This document shows, one piece after another, positions 9,282 to 18,460 of a stretch of DNA of 38,214 nucleotides (positions are counted from its first letter, which is position 1; each line of letters starts with the position of its first letter). The translations under genes were made by a program, and so were the position numbers. The stretch covers positions 1 through 38,214 of the forward strand of contig JAGVMN010000023.1 of the NCBI GenBank assembly GCA_020053795.1, given 5' to 3'. The notes under the pieces were generated by a model. That model was given only the letters and a program-made list of their open reading frames with translations. It did not search any database and was not told the origin of the DNA. Source of the stretch: Bacteroidia bacterium (GTDB lineage: Bacteria; Bacteroidota; Bacteroidia; NS11-12g; UBA9320).

Positions 9282-10568
9282 CTAACCAGAAACAATCTTC
9301 TCAATAGCCGCTGCCAAAGCATCCAAATCCTGAATGGAAGTATAGAGATGCGGTGTCACCCGAACACCCTTTACAATCGGGTGGTCAATGGCCACAGTAA
9401 AGATTTTGAAATCCTTGTAAAGCTTGTCCGCCAGTTCGTTTGGTGTGAGGCCTTCTATTTTAAAATTGGCGATGGCACAGGAACGCCTGGCTTCCAAAGG
9501 CGTGTTGATAGAAACCTTTTGCATGTCAAACACTTTCTGTGTCCAGTAATCTTTCATGTATCGCAGTCGGGCTTCTTTCAGTTGCAGGCCAAGCATCAGG
9601 TGGAAATCAATCGCCTTGTCTATGGTTTCATACACCGCACATTGAACGGTTCCAAAATGTTCGAACTTTTTGACGTCATCCGCTTTCAGAGAAACATCGC
9701 CGAACAACGGCCATATTTTGCTGATGTGTTTCTTTTTGACACAAAACATGCCGGCCCCCAAAGTATTACAAAGCCATTTGTGCAAACTTGTTCCCAGATA
9801 GTCGGCATCCAAATCTTCGAAAGTCCATAGTATCTGGGCAAAGCTGTGAGCGGCATCCACCAATACTTCAACCCCTCTTTGGTGAGCGGTTGCTATAATT
9901 TCTTTGGCCGGAAGAATCTGACCGGTGAGGTTGATCATGTGTGTCAGCAGCAGCATCTTCGTTTTCGGATTCATGGCCGATGTGAAAGCCGCTATGATCT
10001 GATCATCGCTTTGCGGGTGCATGGGCAATGCAATCTTGCGAATGACAATCCCGTAGCGATTGGCGGCCTGTTCCAACTGATCCATCATGCTGCCATAGTC
10101 CTGATCGCTGATGACAACCTCGTCGCCCTTTTGCCAGGGATAACCCATGATCACAATGTTCATGGCCTCTGTGGTGTTTCTCACCAAAGCCAATTCTTCT
10201 TTGTCGCAACCGACCAACTGTGCCAGTTTCTCTCTGGTTTTTTCTCTTGATGCTTCCTGTTCTTTTCGCATGTACCAGCTCGAGCGGCTGTTGATATACA
10301 TGGTGCGTTGCTGAAAAAAATTGCGGGTAGAAATGGGGTGTGCAAGAAAATAGCCGTTTTCCAGGTTGATGAAATCTTTTACCGGCTCAAAAAGGTTTCT
10401 GACTGCCGACCAAAACTTTTCGTCGCTGACCAATGAGGCTGTGTCGCCGACTTTTTCTTTGTAATGTTTCAGATATTCCAGTTCAGCCGACAGGGCATCA
10501 GACCACAAGGCCATTGAGATTCCGGCTGCCGAAGATTTCATGATGAATTCGCGACGTGAGATAGGCAT
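9282..10568 (-). CDS. Tat-exported class V aminotransferase-fold PLP enzyme (isopenicillin N epimerase-like)
   Basis: I choose the ATG at 10568, giving 428 aa, over the longer ATG at 10625. The shorter form starts MPISRREFIMKSSAAG, an almost perfect twin-arginine signal (S-R-R-x-F-I then a modest hydrophobic stretch), and a TAnnTTTG element lies just upstream, inside the longer form. The mature part has fold type I features: RNTTEAMN for phosphate binding, VLVDAAHS with the cofactor-pairing Asp, and SLHKW with the probable Schiff-base Lys264. The closest families by eye are isopenicillin-N epimerase-like and cysteine-desulfurase-like class V enzymes. The substrate is unknown. Tat export would place a folded, PLP-loaded enzyme in the periplasm. 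It converges on the giant gene with a 37-bp gap and no visible terminator. Confidence 0.88.
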   Translation of the reverse strand: MPISRREFIMKSSAAGISMALWSDALSAELEYLKHYKEKVGDTASLVSDEKFWSAVRNLFEPVKDFINLENGYFLAHPISTRNFFQQRTMYINSRSSWYMRKEQEASREKTREKLAQLVGCDKEELALVRNTTEAMNIVIMGYPWQKGDEVVISDQDYGSMMDQLEQAANRYGIVIRKIALPMHPQSDDQIIAAFTSAMNPKTKMLLLTHMINLTGQILPAKEIIATAHQRGVEVLVDAAHSFAQILWTFEDLDADYLGTSLHKWLCNTLGAGMFCVKKKHISKIWPLFGDVSLKADDVKKFEHFGTVQCAVYETIDKAIDFHLMLGLQLKEARLRYMKDYWTQKVFDMQKVSINTPLEARRSCAIANFKIEGLTPNELADKLYKDFKIFTVAIDHPIVKGVRVTPHLYTSIQDLDALAAAIEKIVSG

Positions 10569-10581
10569 GGTTATTTTGAAG

Positions 10582-10589
10582 CAAAAATA
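10582..10589 (-). promoter_or_regulatory. Candidate -7 element (TATTTTTG) for the class V enzyme gene
   Basis: On the minus strand the octamer fits TAnnTTTG and ends 13 nt before the chosen ATG (10568). It implies a very short leader. It also argues against the upstream ATG at 10625, which would lie before the transcription start. No convincing -33 box was found. Confidence 0.4.
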
Positions 10590-10987
10590 GGTTTTGTTCG
10601 ATATATGGGCCACTGCCCAAACCATGGTCTATCTGAAACGACCTAAAAGCCAGAGTGAGTATTTCGAAGAAATGTACCTGTCCTATTTGTTTAAGCGAAT
10701 AACAAAAGTACAAATTTTGCCATAAGGAATGGAGTAATGGAGAAAAAATGGGCAGCAAGTTTTTTTCGGCAAAAGATAACCAATAATTGTAAAAACATTG
10801 TCACTTTATGGATTTTCCCTGCATAAATAAGATGAATGTAGCGACATAACTGATTGATAACCTGAATGATTCAAAATCGCCTGTTTTAAATCTTGTTGTA
10901 TGTATGCGTTTTGTCAATTTATTGTACCTCTGATATGTAATAGATTTGCCCATCCTTATCCTTTAAATGTCATTTAAATAAACAACT
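10590..10987. other. Divergent intergenic region between the class V enzyme and the second giant gene
   Basis: About 400 bp without a convincing gene. It is AT-rich and holds the promoter candidate at 10941-10948. Just before the ATG at 10988 there is an AT-only inverted repeat, TTTAAAT (10962-10968) with ATTTAAA (10972-10978), separated by GTC. It could be an operator or chance in AT-rich DNA. I see no RNA gene or direct repeat here. Confidence 0.5.
10941..10948 (+). promoter_or_regulatory. Candidate -7 element (TAGATTTG) for the second giant gene
   Basis: This fits TAnnTTTG 39 nt before the ATG at 10988. A TTG at 10922-10924 lies 16 nt upstream, slightly short for the usual -33 spacing. 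The palindrome TTTAAAT-GTC-ATTTAAA would fall in the 5' leader. Confidence 0.45.
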
Positions 10988-13900
10988 ATGAAACTTCAAA
11001 AAAAAATTCTGCCTTTTATCCTCATTGCTTTGACTAATTTTTGCTTTTCTCAGGTCAATTATTTAGGCAGTGGCCTTTATGCTGGATCAGCACCTTTTCT
11101 CAGAACAGTTTCTAATAGCACCACTACTAATGGAACCATTATTTTGAGAGACACCGCTGGCGGATCAATTAATACCAACATTTGGTCACGACCCGTGGCA
11201 TTGCCGTTTTCATTTAATTTTTATGGGGTCTCTGAAAGTTATTTCTGTGTCAGCAAAAACGGTTTGCTTACATTTGATACTACAGTTAACTACACAACAG
11301 TTAACAGTAACCTCAACAACAATACAAAGCTGCCGAACAACAATCTTCCGTATCGTTCCATTGCGTGGTATTGGGGAGATTTTAATGGCATCTCAAGTGG
11401 TGATCATGTTTATACATACACCCATGGATCATCACCCAACAGGCAATTTTATATTCAAACGTACTCCTATAAAATGGATGCCCTCTCTTTTACATACAAT
11501 TTTCTGGTGCTTGAAGAAAGCACTAACCGTATTTACATGATTGATGGCTACAATTCAACAGCAGTGTCAGGAACCTTCACTGTGGGGGTACAGCAAAATT
11601 CGGTCAATGCAATTCAGATCAGTGGATCACCGAATTTACCATTGTATAATACGTCATCAGCCATAACCGATGATGACTACTATCTCTTTTCCCCATTCGA
11701 TGTTCCGTTTAACGATGCCGGTATTGAGTCTATTGACACCCCGCTTTTGCAGCCATGTACACTTTCAAGAATAGCTGTCACTCTTGAAAACAAGGGAAAG
11801 GATACATTGAAAAAAGCCGATATTGTCGTATTGATTAACAGTGGTATGTCGGCAATAAGCTGGACAGGGAACCTTGCTCCAAACAGCACAATACAGGTCA
11901 GTCTGGGTACCTTTACTTTTAATTCTGGTGACACACTTGCCATTTGGACGGAAAAACCAAATGGAATAGTTGACTCTTTTACATACAATGACACGATGAG
12001 GAGAATAGTTTATCAGGCCATGGCCGGAACCTACACTATAGGTGTATCTGGAAATTATTCCCGTTTCAATGCCGCCGCAACTGCATTATTGAACAGAGGT
12101 GTATGTGGTCATGTCACTTTTATTGTTGATCCAAGCAGTGGCCCATACAATGAACAAGTGGTTTTTGGTGCCATCGGAGGAGTAGGTCCTAATGCCACAG
12201 TCAAATTCAGAGGCCAAAATACGACCCTGATATTTGCTCCAACCGTTTCTGCTGATCGGTTTGTAATCAAATTGGACGGCACCGATTATTTCACTTTTGA
12301 CAGCTTGAATATTGTCGTTGACACCACATCTGCAACTTATGGTTGGTGTGTCAATCTGACCAATGGTTCTGATCACAACACTATTTCGAATTGTAAGCTT
12401 CTGACGTCATATACCAATACCACCGCGGGCAGTTTTGCCGGAATTGTATTGTCGGGGAGTACGACTTCGGCAACCACAGCTACCAGCGGAGATTACAATA
12501 CCATTATAAACAATATGATTTCAGGCGGCTATTACAGCATCACCATGGTAGGCAGTTCGGCAAATCCCTTGCATGGTAACCAACTTATTGGAAATCAAAT
12601 CAGCGATTTCTATATGTATGGATCTTACCTATCCTATCAGGATAGTGCCATTGTCAGAGGAAATGATGTTTCGAGACCATACCGGACAACTCTGACAACC
12701 GGTTACAGCCTATACTTTGCCAATCCGAGTAATAGAATGCTGATCGAAAAAAACAAAGTGCATGATCTTTATACCAAAGAGACTACCTCAACTTCATCTG
12801 CTTATGGTATATATCTTACCAGTGCTGATGCTGATTCTTCAACACCCAATGTTATTGCCAATAATATCATCTACAATTTGAAAAGCAATGGTACTATTTA
12901 CGGCTTTTACAATTCCGGAAGTGCCGGGGCCCATTATTATTTCAATACCGTTTCTTTGGATGATGCCAATGCAACGGCGGGAATTACCCGAGGATTTTAT
13001 CAGACGTCTTTGGCAATTAACCTCAAATTCAAGAACAACAATATTTCGATCAGGCGAGGTGGAAGCGGAGTCAAATATGCCATTTATCTTTCAACTTCAA
13101 CCACGGAAATAGAGTCTGACAACAACAACCTTTATCTTAATTCTGCCGGTAGTGGTTCACAGAATGTGGGATATTACAATGCCAACGATTATTCTACACT
13201 TGCAAATTGGCAAACGGCAAACGGCGGTATTTATGATGCAAAGAGTGTCAACGTCAACCCTCTTTTTGAGAATTTAGGTGCCAATAATCTGAAACCAAAA
13301 GCAGCTACCCTTAATAATATCGGGACACCGATAACAGGTCTCAGCACCGATTTTAACGAAATCACACGAGACAGCACCAATCCTGACCCCGGGGCTTTTG
13401 AATTCACGCCACCGCCTTATGATGCAGGTATTACTGCCCTTGTGAATCCGGTAGGTCAATGTGCTGGAACAACTCTTGTAAGTGTGAAGGTTAAGAATTT
13501 CGGTTCGGTTTCTCTGGATAGCCTCAAAGTATTCTGGACAATTGATGACACTTTACAAGCCGTTTATCAAATGGCAGATTCCATTCAATCGGGCAAAGAA
13601 CAGACGGTGATTCTTGGCAATATGACTTTAGTGGAAGGAGTTTTCAAAACTTTGAAAATATGGAGCAGTGAGCCAAACGGTTTTAACGACATAGCTAACT
13701 CCAATGATACATTAAAAGTTTATGGTATCACCGCGGCCATGAAGGGTACTTTCAGCATTGGATCAGGCAAAACTTACGGCACTTTCTCTTCGGCAGTCTC
13801 AGATTTGAAAATGAAAGGCGTTTGCGGACCCGTGGTTTTCGATATAGACTCATCCATTTACAACGAGCAGATTGAAATAACGTATCTCGATGGATCCAGT

Positions 13901-16900
13901 TCAGCTAATACCATTACTTTCAAAGGAAATGGAGCTACTGTCAGATTTGCCCCAACCAATACCAACGACCGTCACATCATCAGACTCAACGGTGCTGATT
14001 ATCTTATATTTGAAAACCTCAATATTCTTTTAGATACCAGCATATCCTCTAATTACGGATGGACTTTGCAGATGGGAAATGGCTCCAATTACAACAAATT
14101 TCTGAGTTGCAGGTTTATGAGTTCCCTTACCTCGACCAGTAGCAATTATTCTACCATCGTAGCCACCGGAAGTAATACTGCTTTTTCGGCTACCTCAGTC
14201 AGCCACAACCTCTTTCAAAACTGCAGTATAACAGGAGGTTATTATGGTTTAAGACTTTCCGGAAACAATGGAGCAGAGGCCTACAACAACCAGGTCATCA
14301 ATTGTACCATCAAAGATTTTTACATTTATGGCTTATACATGGACAGCAATGACAGCACGCTCTTAAAAGGCAACGACATCAATCGTTATAACCGGACCGG
14401 AAGTACTTTCTACGGGATATATAATACCGGCTCAACTAACTCCATAATAGAAAACAACAAAATACACAATAGTCATGATTATTCAACCAGCACTACCGCT
14501 GCTTATGGTATTTATTTCACCGCTGCCGATTCGGATACGGGAAGAGAGAATAACGTGATAAACAACCTGATATACAATTTGAACAACAACAGTACAATTT
14601 ATGGTATTTACAATTCGTCCAGCAATGGTGTACACTATTATTACAACACAGTTTCTCTTGATGATCAAAACGCGACAGCCGGTATTACGAGAGGATTTTA
14701 TCAGTTGACTGCTGCCACAAACATCGTTTTCAAAAATAATATTATCTCCATAACAAGGGGTGGCGACGGTGTCAAACATGCGTTGTATTTTGGCACAAAT
14801 ACGTCAAGCATAACCTCAGACTACAACGATTTGTATGTTGATTCAAAAGGCAGTGGGACTCAATCGGTTGGCTATTATGGCGGCGATTTTACCACCCTCG
14901 CCAACTGGCAAACCGCCAACAGCAGTGCCTATGACATTAACAGCAAAGCTCAAAATCCGATTTTCTCTGATCTCCCCAAAGAGGAACTCATTCCATCGTC
15001 AAGTTCAATTAATAATGCCGGAACACCAATTACCGGTATCACGAAAGATTTTGCCAATAACATAAGAGACAGTTTAAAACCGGATATGGGAGCTTTTGAA
15101 TTTAATCCTCCGGCGAATGACGTGAGGATAAAGGCACTGATTGCACCAATGGGAGGCGGATGTGGAGATACCGGGATATCTGTTACCGTTAGCATTGCCA
15201 ACCTCGGTTTAAACTTGCAAACAGCCGTTCCGGTGACGGTTGAAATTTCCGGACCAATAAATGTTAAGCTCACCGGAATATCTTATGACAGTTTATTATC
15301 GGCTTCCGAAAGTATATTTACCATGCCTGAAACCATTTCCACCACAAGTGGAGGAATCTTTTATGTAAAGGCCTACACATTGCTTGCTGCAGATTCTAAG
15401 AAATTCAACGACACCCTGTTTACTTCATTTGAATTTGGTGCAAAAACCAGCCCACCTACCACTACATCGGCTGAAAGATGCGGACCTGGAACGGTAACTC
15501 TCAAGGCAAGCGGAAGCAGTACCTTAAGGTGGTTTTATACAGACACTTCGGCAACATCTTTTTTAACCGACTCTGTTTTTACTGCAAACTTGTCTGCCAC
15601 AAAAACATATTATGTGCAAGCCAACGAGTCCTCGAGAAATAGAATCTCAACTCTTTATACCGGAACGACTTCAACTTTTACCGGTAACTATTTTAACATT
15701 CAGCCCAATAAGAATCTGGTCATTGACAGTTTTGATATTAATACCTCGGCAACATCTTCTATTGATGTGGCTGTTTACTATAAACAAGGAACATACGTAG
15801 GTAGCGAGACAAATGCCTCAGCCTGGACACTGGCCGATTCAGTTAAGGTAATTGGTACAGGAACCGGCAACCAGACAAGAATAGGCGTGAAACAATTCAC
15901 CCTTTACAGTGGTCAGACTTATGGAATTTTCATTGTTATTTCGTCAGGAGGGAATATAGTTTATTCGTCAACAGGTAACAACTTCACCAACAATGATATG
16001 ACGCTGATAGCCGGTGCCGGAATCAATGGAGTCTTCACAGGATCTTTAGTTAGCCCGCGGACCTGGAACGGAACCATTTACTATTCGGCAGAAAACTGCC
16101 CTAGCTTCAGGACTCCCGTCACTGCTATTATTAACCCAATACCCGATGTAACCATCGCTCCAAATGGGCCAACAACATTCTGTCAGGGAAAAGGGGTCGA
16201 AATATCGGTGCCCGTGAGTTCGCTAAACTCTTATCAATGGAGACTCGACGGTCAAAATATAATGGGAGCTAATGCTGCTTCTTACACGGCCTTCAACAGC
16301 GGCAATTACAGTGTTGGTATTTTGAGCAATAAAGGTTGTTCAAACTTATCAGGGAATATTGCCATCAATGCAGTGGCCAATCCGCCTGCAGTTACTTTTC
16401 CGCAAGGAAACCAAAGTATCTGTGCCAATGAAATAATGACCCTTACGGCAAACAGCGGTACCGGACTCCAACATCAGTGGTTAAAGGATGGCAGCAATAT
16501 ATTAGGTGACACCAATGCCATCTTCAAAACCAATCAGGCTGGAACATATTCTGTAAAAATTAACAACGACCTTGGTTGTACGTCCTTGTCAGACAGTGTA
16601 ATCCTGAAAGTAAATGCCGTTCCCGTGCCTGAAAATATTGCCCCTCAGTCTGTCTGCAAATGGCAAGATGCCGTTTTTAGTGGTGCCGATTCCACGCTCA
16701 TTTACCTTTGGTACAATTTGGAAGTAGATGGTAATTTATTATCTGATGAACGAACTTTAACGATTAAATCTATGCAACAAAGCGATTCGGTTTACCTTTC
16801 TGTTTCAGACGGAGTTTGCCAAAGTTCGAGAACCATGGTGATCGCTGAGGTAAAACCCTTACCTGAATTGGCTGTTGTCAGAGACACGATTCTTTGTGAA

Positions 16901-18109
16901 GGGACTTTTGCCACCCTCAATGCCAGTTACACTTCAGGCTCTGCCATCTGGTTTGACGCCCCCACAGGCGGGAATATTATTGGTACAGGAGCGGCGTTTA
17001 ACACAGGGATTTTGCAGAATACGACGAAATTTTATGTGCAGACCGAATTGAATGGCTGTACAAGTGTTTCACGCACCAAGGCTGAGGTATTGGTTCATGC
17101 TTTGCCGGAAACACCCATTGCTTTTGACACATCTTTTTGTTTTGGAAACATGGCTAACCTGTTTGCTCAAAGCCCTTCGAAAGTCAGGTGGTTCAAAGAG
17201 CCAACTTCAAAAACACCCCTATTTGAGGGAACGACATTCAGAATTAACAACATGATCCAGTCAGATACTTTCTACATAGATGGATATGCCAATGGCTGTG
17301 CCAGCCAAAAACGACAAAGAATTATTGTTTCTCCTATAACATTGCCTGCAAAACCTATAGTGAACAACACGGCAGCCTGTGAAGGTGATGCAACATCTAT
17401 TGCTGCCACTGCTCCAATCGGATTGATTGAGTGGTATGAAAAGCCAGAAGGAGGAATGCCGCTCGGAACCGGAAGTACTTTTTCAATTCCATCCCTGACC
17501 AAAACGATGGTTCTCTTTGCGGGAGTGAATGATGGTAAATGCAACAGCGAAAGGCAGGAAGCTTTTGCCTTGAAAAATGAAAAACCTGATGCCGGATTTT
17601 CCCTTACGCTTACCGTAGGACCCAGACTTCACTTTGAAGTGAACCAACCGCAACCAGGAATACAATATTTCTGGGATTTCGGAGATGGAAGTCAGGGAAG
17701 TGGTGACAGTGTCACCCATACCTACCCTGCCAATGGAATCATGAAGGTGAAACTCAGTGCAGTCAATCCGGTTACTTTTTGTTTCGACAGTACCACGTCT
17801 GATATTAACATTATAACAACCGGTGTCAATGATTTTGATAAAAACCTTACGGCATACAATGTGTTTCCTAACCCTTATCGCGGAACCGCTTACATTGCCT
17901 ATCAGTTAGTTAAGAATACAAATGTCAAACTGGAAGTTTTTGACTTAGTAGGTAAACTCATTGCCGAAATTCTTGATGAGAAACAAGCTCCGGGATCTTT
18001 TACCTATACCTTGAAAACAAACGGCCAATCAAGTGAAGGGATTTATTTTGTACGTTTTACCGTGGATGGACAATCAAGAACCATTAAAGTGATTGATTTG
18101 GGGAGGTGA
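10988..18109 (+). CDS. Giant T9SS-secreted protein with duplicated CARDB-like/beta-helix modules, Ig-like and PKD domains (2373 aa)
   Basis: A probable cell-surface or released protein of unknown role. The signal peptide is residues 1-22 (MKLQKKILPFILIALTNFCFSQ). A beta-sandwich-like domain with an FSFNFYGVSESYF region fills ~23-240. A CARDB-like domain (~243-345) and a right-handed beta-helix region (~347-806, many N-N-x-I rungs, ending GAFEF) follow. The same pair recurs at ~811-919 and 920-1372, again ending GAFEF. A third CARDB-like domain is at ~1376-1475. Ig-like domains occupy ~1485-2220, interrupted at ~1555-1705 by another beta-rich domain. A PKD domain (FWDFGDGSQGSGD) is near 2230. 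The T9SS type A tail is ~2289-2373 (VFPNPYRG, LEVFDLVGKLIAEI, GIYFVRF). Beta-helices of this kind often bind or cleave polysaccharide, but no catalytic residues could be assigned. Confidence 0.9.
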   Translation: MKLQKKILPFILIALTNFCFSQVNYLGSGLYAGSAPFLRTVSNSTTTNGTIILRDTAGGSINTNIWSRPVALPFSFNFYGVSESYFCVSKNGLLTFDTTVNYTTVNSNLNNNTKLPNNNLPYRSIAWYWGDFNGISSGDHVYTYTHGSSPNRQFYIQTYSYKMDALSFTYNFLVLEESTNRIYMIDGYNSTAVSGTFTVGVQQNSVNAIQISGSPNLPLYNTSSAITDDDYYLFSPFDVPFNDAGIESIDTPLLQPCTLSRIAVTLENKGKDTLKKADIVVLINSGMSAISWTGNLAPNSTIQVSLGTFTFNSGDTLAIWTEKPNGIVDSFTYNDTMRRIVYQAMAGTYTIGVSGNYSRFNAAATALLNRGVCGHVTFIVDPSSGPYNEQVVFGAIGGVGPNATVKFRGQNTTLIFAPTVSADRFVIKLDGTDYFTFDSLNIVVDTTSATYGWCVNLTNGSDHNTISNCKLLTSYTNTTAGSFAGIVLSGSTTSATTATSGDYNTIINNMISGGYYSITMVGSSANPLHGNQLIGNQISDFYMYGSYLSYQDSAIVRGNDVSRPYRTTLTTGYSLYFANPSNRMLIEKNKVHDLYTKETTSTSSAYGIYLTSADADSSTPNVIANNIIYNLKSNGTIYGFYNSGSAGAHYYFNTVSLDDANATAGITRGFYQTSLAINLKFKNNNISIRRGGSGVKYAIYLSTSTTEIESDNNNLYLNSAGSGSQNVGYYNANDYSTLANWQTANGGIYDAKSVNVNPLFENLGANNLKPKAATLNNIGTPITGLSTDFNEITRDSTNPDPGAFEFTPPPYDAGITALVNPVGQCAGTTLVSVKVKNFGSVSLDSLKVFWTIDDTLQAVYQMADSIQSGKEQTVILGNMTLVEGVFKTLKIWSSEPNGFNDIANSNDTLKVYGITAAMKGTFSIGSGKTYGTFSSAVSDLKMKGVCGPVVFDIDSSIYNEQIEITYLDGSSSANTITFKGNGATVRFAPTNTNDRHIIRLNGADYLIFENLNILLDTSISSNYGWTLQMGNGSNYNKFLSCRFMSSLTSTSSNYSTIVATGSNTAFSATSVSHNLFQNCSITGGYYGLRLSGNNGAEAYNNQVINCTIKDFYIYGLYMDSNDSTLLKGNDINRYNRTGSTFYGIYNTGSTNSIIENNKIHNSHDYSTSTTAAYGIYFTAADSDTGRENNVINNLIYNLNNNSTIYGIYNSSSNGVHYYYNTVSLDDQNATAGITRGFYQLTAATNIVFKNNIISITRGGDGVKHALYFGTNTSSITSDYNDLYVDSKGSGTQSVGYYGGDFTTLANWQTANSSAYDINSKAQNPIFSDLPKEELIPSSSSINNAGTPITGITKDFANNIRDSLKPDMGAFEFNPPANDVRIKALIAPMGGGCGDTGISVTVSIANLGLNLQTAVPVTVEISGPINVKLTGISYDSLLSASESIFTMPETISTTSGGIFYVKAYTLLAADSKKFNDTLFTSFEFGAKTSPPTTTSAERCGPGTVTLKASGSSTLRWFYTDTSATSFLTDSVFTANLSATKTYYVQANESSRNRISTLYTGTTSTFTGNYFNIQPNKNLVIDSFDINTSATSSIDVAVYYKQGTYVGSETNASAWTLADSVKVIGTGTGNQTRIGVKQFTLYSGQTYGIFIVISSGGNIVYSSTGNNFTNNDMTLIAGAGINGVFTGSLVSPRTWNGTIYYSAENCPSFRTPVTAIINPIPDVTIAPNGPTTFCQGKGVEISVPVSSLNSYQWRLDGQNIMGANAASYTAFNSGNYSVGILSNKGCSNLSGNIAINAVANPPAVTFPQGNQSICANEIMTLTANSGTGLQHQWLKDGSNILGDTNAIFKTNQAGTYSVKINNDLGCTSLSDSVILKVNAVPVPENIAPQSVCKWQDAVFSGADSTLIYLWYNLEVDGNLLSDERTLTIKSMQQSDSVYLSVSDGVCQSSRTMVIAEVKPLPELAVVRDTILCEGTFATLNASYTSGSAIWFDAPTGGNIIGTGAAFNTGILQNTTKFYVQTELNGCTSVSRTKAEVLVHALPETPIAFDTSFCFGNMANLFAQSPSKVRWFKEPTSKTPLFEGTTFRINNMIQSDTFYIDGYANGCASQKRQRIIVSPITLPAKPIVNNTAACEGDATSIAATAPIGLIEWYEKPEGGMPLGTGSTFSIPSLTKTMVLFAGVNDGKCNSERQEAFALKNEKPDAGFSLTLTVGPRLHFEVNQPQPGIQYFWDFGDGSQGSGDSVTHTYPANGIMKVKLSAVNPVTFCFDSTTSDINIITTGVNDFDKNLTAYNVFPNPYRGTAYIAYQLVKNTNVKLEVFDLVGKLIAEILDEKQAPGSFTYTLKTNGQSSEGIYFVRFTVDGQSRTIKVIDLGR

Positions 18110-18460
18110 TAGAAGCTCTATAACCTGAGTTCGGTTAAAGCGACGAGGTATAATTGTTGATTAAAGGCATTAAGAAGTTGAGGATTGGTTTCTTCAATAT
18201 CCATTCAGATGGAGGGCTTTTTTGGAAAGAAAGAATAAGCGACAATTGCTCCCATAATGTTGATAAGGAAACCGCTGACAGAGCGATGTCTTGTGTGTTC
18301 AACCTGACAGATGTTTTTCAATTCAGGCTTAATAGAAATTATTACAACTCATCCTCATTAAAGAAATAGTCATCGGTGGTGGGATAAACTGACATCCCTT
18401 CAATAGCCTGTGGTTAAGACGAAATTCAATTTATCAAAAGACAAAAAAAATGACACTAAA
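18110..18460. other. Intergenic region between convergent genes
   Basis: About 350 bp between two convergent 3' ends. A 71-codon frame (18154-18369, plus) has no recognisable product and no ribosome binding site, so I do not call it. A weak 5-bp hairpin (GGGAT, 8-nt loop, ATCCC) near 18381-18398 lacks a real T-tract. I see no repeat, RNA gene or clear terminator. The region may contain decayed sequence. Confidence 0.4.

Noticed and set aside
9348-10250. Two long plus-strand frames of 160 and 134 codons
   Set aside because: Both are antisense shadows of the class V enzyme gene, whose motifs are clear on the minus strand.
18154-18369. 71-codon plus-strand frame in the intergenic region
   Set aside because: No ribosome binding site, no recognisable domain and no coding-like composition by eye.
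18381-18400. GGGAT/ATCCC hairpin as terminator
   Set aside because: Only 5 bp of stem, an 8-nt loop and no T-tract.
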